The position numbers were made by a program, and so were the translations under genes. DNA of 64,000 bases from the NCBI GenBank assembly GCA_904501625.1, contig CAJGBR010000001.1, positions 1 to 64,000 on the forward strand, given 5' to 3'. Of this stretch, positions 61,106 through 64,000 are shown piece after piece (within the stretch, counting starts at the first letter, position 1; every line of letters starts with the position of its first letter). This DNA comes from an uncultured Rikenellaceae bacterium (lineage in GTDB: Bacteria; Bacteroidota; Bacteroidia; Bacteroidales; Rikenellaceae). Under the pieces are notes generated by a model, which saw only the letters and a program-made list of their open reading frames with translations, was not told the origin of the DNA and searched no databases.

Positions 61106-61127
61106 ATATTATTTATTATTTAAAAGG

Positions 61128-61709
61128 TTATTCATTAGGATAGAAAATTCGGTTAATTTCGTTTTCGGCCACAATCGGGAAATATGCATACTCAAGAGTA
61201 TGTATCTTCTGTGCCAAAGAATCGGGAGTTTCACCCAATTCGAGTCGTACAGTTGCCTGCAAAAGAATATCTCCGCTATCGTAACGTTCATTCACTAGAT
61301 GCACCGTTATACCAGAGAACTTTTCGCCGGCAGCAACGACTGCCTTATGGACATTATCTCCATACATACCCTTGCCACCGTAGTTCGGCAACAATGCCGG
61401 ATGCACATTAATCACCCGACCATCATACTCAGCAAGAATATCTGCAGGCATCAACCACAAAAAACCGGCTAAGATAATGTAATCAATCTCAGCACTCCGC
61501 AGAGTTTCAAGCACTTCGCCCGATCTAAATTGTTCTCGATTGAATGTCAGATGATTAATCCCATACTTACGAGCCCTCTCCAAAACATAAGCATCAGCCT
61601 TATTTGACAATATCAATTTAACTTTTGCCCTCGATGAATCGGAAAAGTGTCTGATTATATTCTCAGCATTGGTTCCGCTTCCAGATGCAAAAATAGCTAT
61701 ATTTCTCAT
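61128..61709 (-). CDS. purN: Phosphoribosylglycinamide formyltransferase
   Basis: PurN transfers a formyl group from 10-formyltetrahydrofolate to GAR in purine synthesis. The 193-residue protein has IAIFASGSGTNAENII at the start, LAGFLWLMPADIL near residue 80, NVHPALLPNYGGKGMYG near 101 (catalytic asparagine and histidine) and GITVHLVNERYDSGDIL near 130. The ATG at 61709 was chosen over 61715 as it gives the usual MRNIAIF start; two codons separate them. Confidence 0.96.
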   Translation of the reverse strand: MRNIAIFASGSGTNAENIIRHFSDSSRAKVKLILSNKADAYVLERARKYGINHLTFNREQFRSGEVLETLRSAEIDYIILAGFLWLMPADILAEYDGRVINVHPALLPNYGGKGMYGDNVHKAVVAAGEKFSGITVHLVNERYDSGDILLQATVRLELGETPDSLAQKIHTLEYAYFPIVAENEINRIFYPNE

Positions 61710-61789
61710 AATCAACGTATTAACAAAAAAGATTTAAAAAATGTTGCTAAAAAGTTCTAATTCAATGCCAAAGTTATGGAAAAAAGTTA

Positions 61790-61797
61790 TACTTTTG
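61790..61797 (+). promoter_or_regulatory. -7 box of acpP-fabF-rnc
   Basis: TACTTTTG about 90 bases before acpP fits TAnnTTTG; a -33 TTG is not at the expected distance. Confidence 0.55.
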
Positions 61798-61883
61798 CAA
61801 AAGATTCGTTTCAAATATTTGATTTTTTACATTATTTGATTCAGAATAAAAAGAGATTATTGTTGAACTAAAAAAAGAAAAAC

Positions 61884-62123
61884 ATGTCACAAGAAGTAGC
61901 TTCTAAAGTCGTTGAAATTATCGTAGACAAACTTAGCGTTAACGCGGAAGAAGTTGTACCTGCAGCAAATTTCCAAAACGACCTTGGTGCAGATTCACTG
62001 GACACCGTAGAACTTATTATGGAATTTGAAAAAGCATTTGATATTTCAATTCCAGACGAAGATGCTGAAAAAATTGCAACTGTAGGAGATGCAATCACTT
62101 ACATCGAGTCAAAAAAGCAGTAA
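61884..62123 (+). CDS. acpP: Acyl carrier protein
   Basis: ACP carries growing fatty acyl chains on a phosphopantetheine arm. The 79-residue acidic protein has the attachment serine in LGADSLDTVELIM near residue 38 and DEDAEKIATVGDAITYI near the end. It heads acpP-fabF-rnc, the usual Bacteroidales order. Confidence 0.98.
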   Translation: MSQEVASKVVEIIVDKLSVNAEEVVPAANFQNDLGADSLDTVELIMEFEKAFDISIPDEDAEKIATVGDAITYIESKKQ

Positions 62124-62149
62124 TTCGAATACCGTAAAATGCAATATCA

Positions 62150-62183
62150 GCTTGTTCTCAGCATAACCAAGTTGGGAACAGGC
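62150..62183 (+). repeat. Hairpin between acpP and fabF
   Basis: GCTTGTTC (62150..62157) pairs with GAACAGGC (62176..62183) with one wobble. No T-run follows, so it is unlikely to terminate fully. It could protect or limit the transcript and help make ACP in excess over FabF. Confidence 0.5.
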
Positions 62184-62252
62184 TTGCATTGCGTTCTGAG
62201 GTTTTGAACAACTGATTGCAAAGTACAAAAACTATACACTATAATATACATT

Positions 62253-63500
62253 ATGAAACAGAGACGAGTAGTTGTCACTGGCATCGGTACACTGAACCCG
62301 CTAGGAAATTCCCCTGAAGAATATTTCGATAACCTCGAAAAAGGTGTTAGTGGCGTAGGCCCTATCACCCGTTTTGATGCATCAAAATTCAAAACACGTT
62401 TTGCTGCAGAAGTCAAGGGATACAATCCGCTGGATCATTTTGACAGAAAAGAGGTTAAAAAATATGACCTCTTCGCACAGTTTGCACTTGTAGCAGCAGA
62501 TCAAGCCGTAAAAGATTCAGGTCTTGACCTTGAAAAAACCAATCTCGAAAACGTAGGCGTAATTTGGGCTTCGGGTATTGGAGGTCTTGGATCATTCTTT
62601 AACGAAGTTAGAGATTTTGTCGAAGGAGGTTATACTCCTCGAATGAGTCCGTTTTTCATTCCTCGTATGATCGCCGATATCGCAGCAGGTCATATCTCGA
62701 TGAAGTACGGATTCAAAGGTCCGAACTATTGTACAGTATCGGCGTGTGCATCATCAAACCACGCAATCATTGATGCCCTGAATATTATCCGCAATGGTCA
62801 AGCAGACGTTATCCTGACCGGTGGTTCAGAAGCAGCAATCAACGAACCCGGTATCGGAGGTTTCAACGCAATGTCGGCTATCTCAACAAGAAATGACGAC
62901 CCACAAGGAGCCTCTCGCCCATTCGACCGCGATCGTGACGGATTTGTTATGGGAGAAGGAGCTGGTGCATTGATGCTCGAAGAATACGAACACGCAAAAG
63001 CTCGTGGAGCTAAAATATATGCAGAATTGTGTGGCGGCGGTATGAGTGCTGACGCTTACCATATGACAGCTCCGGCATCAGACGGTAATGGTGCACGTCG
63101 CGCTATGCAGGCAGCACTGCTCGATGCAGGAATGAAACCAGAAGATATCGACTATATCAACACTCACGGAACATCAACTCCGGTTGGCGACGTAGCTGAA
63201 ATCTTGGCACTGCAAGCGACATTCGGAGATGCTCTTTACAACATCAATATTGGATCGACCAAGTCTATGACAGGCCACTTGCTTGGTGCAACAGGTGCAA
63301 TCGAAGCATTGGCAGGCATTATGGCAATCACAAGAGGCGTAGTTCCACCAACTATCAACCTCCAAAATCGCGATGAAAAAATCGATCCGAAACTCAACCT
63401 CACTGAAAACGTAGCCCAAAAACGCGACGTTCGTGCAGTAATGAGCAACACATTCGGATTCGGCGGTCACAACTCAACAGTTATCTTTCGCAAATTATAG
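62253..63500 (+). CDS. fabF: 3-oxoacyl-ACP synthase II (FabF)
   Basis: FabF condenses malonyl-ACP with acyl-ACP in fatty acid elongation. The 415-residue protein has the catalytic cysteine in TVSACASSNHAIIDAL near residue 163, and histidines in NTHGTSTPVGD near 303 and SMTGHLLGATGA near 340. GFGGHNSTVIF closes the fold. Length is normal. It is cotranscribed with acpP and rnc. Confidence 0.98.
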   Translation: MKQRRVVVTGIGTLNPLGNSPEEYFDNLEKGVSGVGPITRFDASKFKTRFAAEVKGYNPLDHFDRKEVKKYDLFAQFALVAADQAVKDSGLDLEKTNLENVGVIWASGIGGLGSFFNEVRDFVEGGYTPRMSPFFIPRMIADIAAGHISMKYGFKGPNYCTVSACASSNHAIIDALNIIRNGQADVILTGGSEAAINEPGIGGFNAMSAISTRNDDPQGASRPFDRDRDGFVMGEGAGALMLEEYEHAKARGAKIYAELCGGGMSADAYHMTAPASDGNGARRAMQAALLDAGMKPEDIDYINTHGTSTPVGDVAEILALQATFGDALYNINIGSTKSMTGHLLGATGAIEALAGIMAITRGVVPPTINLQNRDEKIDPKLNLTENVAQKRDVRAVMSNTFGFGGHNSTVIFRKL

Positions 63501-63514
63501 TCCGATACTGAAAG

Positions 63515-64000
63515 ATGAATTTTCTACTTCGTCCTTTTAAATTAAGGTTCGGAGCAAACAAAGAGTACTATCAGGCAATTAACAATGTCTTTGGAATTTG
63601 TCCTGATAACATTGAACTCTATAAATTGGCACTTATTCACCGTTCGGCCTCAATCACACTCGAAGATGGCCGAACGATGAATAATGAGCGGTTGGAATTC
63701 TTGGGTGATGCCGTTTTAGAATCAATTGTTTCAGACTATTTATTCATAGAATTCCCCGATAAAAGTGAGGGTTTTTTGACTAAACTGAGGTCAAAAATCG
63801 TCAGCAGAAGCACTCTGAACAATATCAGTACCGAGATTGGATTGAGCCGTTATGTCGTTCTGCAACATCACGCTGCCCACTCACAGAAACATCTCTATGG
63901 AGATGCCTTCGAAGCAATGATTGGTGCAATATATTTAGACAAAGGGTATAATTTCATAAACCGACTTGTCATCAATAAGATTCTGAAAGAACGTTTCAAT
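63515..64000 (+). CDS. rnc: Ribonuclease III, 3' end beyond the window
   Basis: RNase III cuts double-stranded RNA, including rRNA precursors. The first 162 codons are present; the frame is open at the window end. The signature NNERLEFLGDAVLES lies near residue 55, and GDAFEAMIGAIYLDKGY with the second acidic pair near 128. The double-stranded RNA-binding domain would lie past the edge. The ATG is 14 bases after the fabF stop. Confidence 0.96.
   Translation, partial: MNFLLRPFKLRFGANKEYYQAINNVFGICPDNIELYKLALIHRSASITLEDGRTMNNERLEFLGDAVLESIVSDYLFIEFPDKSEGFLTKLRSKIVSRSTLNNISTEIGLSRYVVLQHHAAHSQKHLYGDAFEAMIGAIYLDKGYNFINRLVINKILKERFN

Overview
The window is an ordinary chromosomal stretch of a Bacteroidota (Bacteroidales) bacterium. 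The evidence is: near-perfect promoters of the Bacteroidota type (TTG, 19-20 bases, TAnnTTTG); translation starts that mostly lack Shine-Dalgarno sequences; Bacteroidales-specific families (DUF4251, DUF3108, DUF4294, the Bacteroidota form of RNA polymerase omega, a BtuG-like lipoprotein, S9B dipeptidyl peptidases); and base composition near 40% GC. The EtfAB/acyl-CoA dehydrogenase operon with aspA and these hypothetical families suggests something near Rikenellaceae/Alistipes, but that is inference. No rRNA, CRISPR array, insertion sequence, prophage or plasmid module was seen.

Layout. 1-2.6 kb: rpsH opening a leftward unit, then typA/bipA. 2.7-4.2 kb: a DUF4251 protein and an L,D-transpeptidase. 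4.2-7.5 kb: an overlapping leftward operon of aminotransferase, TrmH-type methyltransferase, rsgA and cvpA. 7.6-8.7 kb: rpsF-rpsR-rplI. 8.8-16.8 kb: leftward recG, DUF3108, murC, ftsQ, ftsA, ftsZ, the distal end of the division/cell-wall cluster cut off from murG. 16.9-20.8 kb: ispG, an ABC1/UbiB kinase-like gene and a chloramphenicol-acetyltransferase-like gene behind tRNA-His. 21.3-27 kb: purA, an OmpA-like lipoprotein, etfB-etfA-acyl-CoA dehydrogenase. 27-30.7 kb: a PatB-type lyase, an RluB-type pseudouridine synthase with a long disordered N-terminus, two tandem tRNA-Lys genes and a metallo-beta-lactamase-fold hydrolase. 30.9-34.7 kb: a Wza/Wzc/CpsB-type polysaccharide export and tyrosine-phosphorylation set. 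34.8-41.7 kb: rpmH, two S9B peptidases, aspA and tRNA-Asn. 41.8-43.2 kb: an adenosylcobalamin riboswitch driving a solitary BtuG-like lipoprotein. 43.5-49.2 kb: gcvT with a small secreted protein, then a leftward run of thioesterase, flavodiiron protein, DUF4294, nucleoside phosphorylase and an NYN/cold-shock protein. 49.3-54.6 kb: leftward bamD, omega subunit, coaBC, recN and prfB with its programmed frameshift. 55-60.3 kb: B12-dependent ribonucleotide reductase, rplS and a Na/Pi cotransporter. 60.4-64 kb: pepE, purN, then acpP-fabF-rnc, the last cut by the window end.

How it fits together. Most genes are core translation, envelope and nucleotide functions. Two themes link separate loci. Vitamin B12 supply (riboswitch plus BtuG-like protein) and use (nrdJ) are about 13 kb apart. 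Peptide and amino-acid use is represented by two periplasmic dipeptidyl peptidases, aspartate ammonia-lyase and peptidase E.

No wholly new multi-gene system is evident. The most interesting signals are small: strong Shine-Dalgarno sites on rpsR and rplI in a genome that otherwise avoids them, the solo riboswitch-BtuG unit, a structured leader on the Na/Pi transporter gene, direct repeats with a 21-base period at two places, an NYN-cold-shock fusion, and breaks in the normally conserved spc and dcw gene orders.
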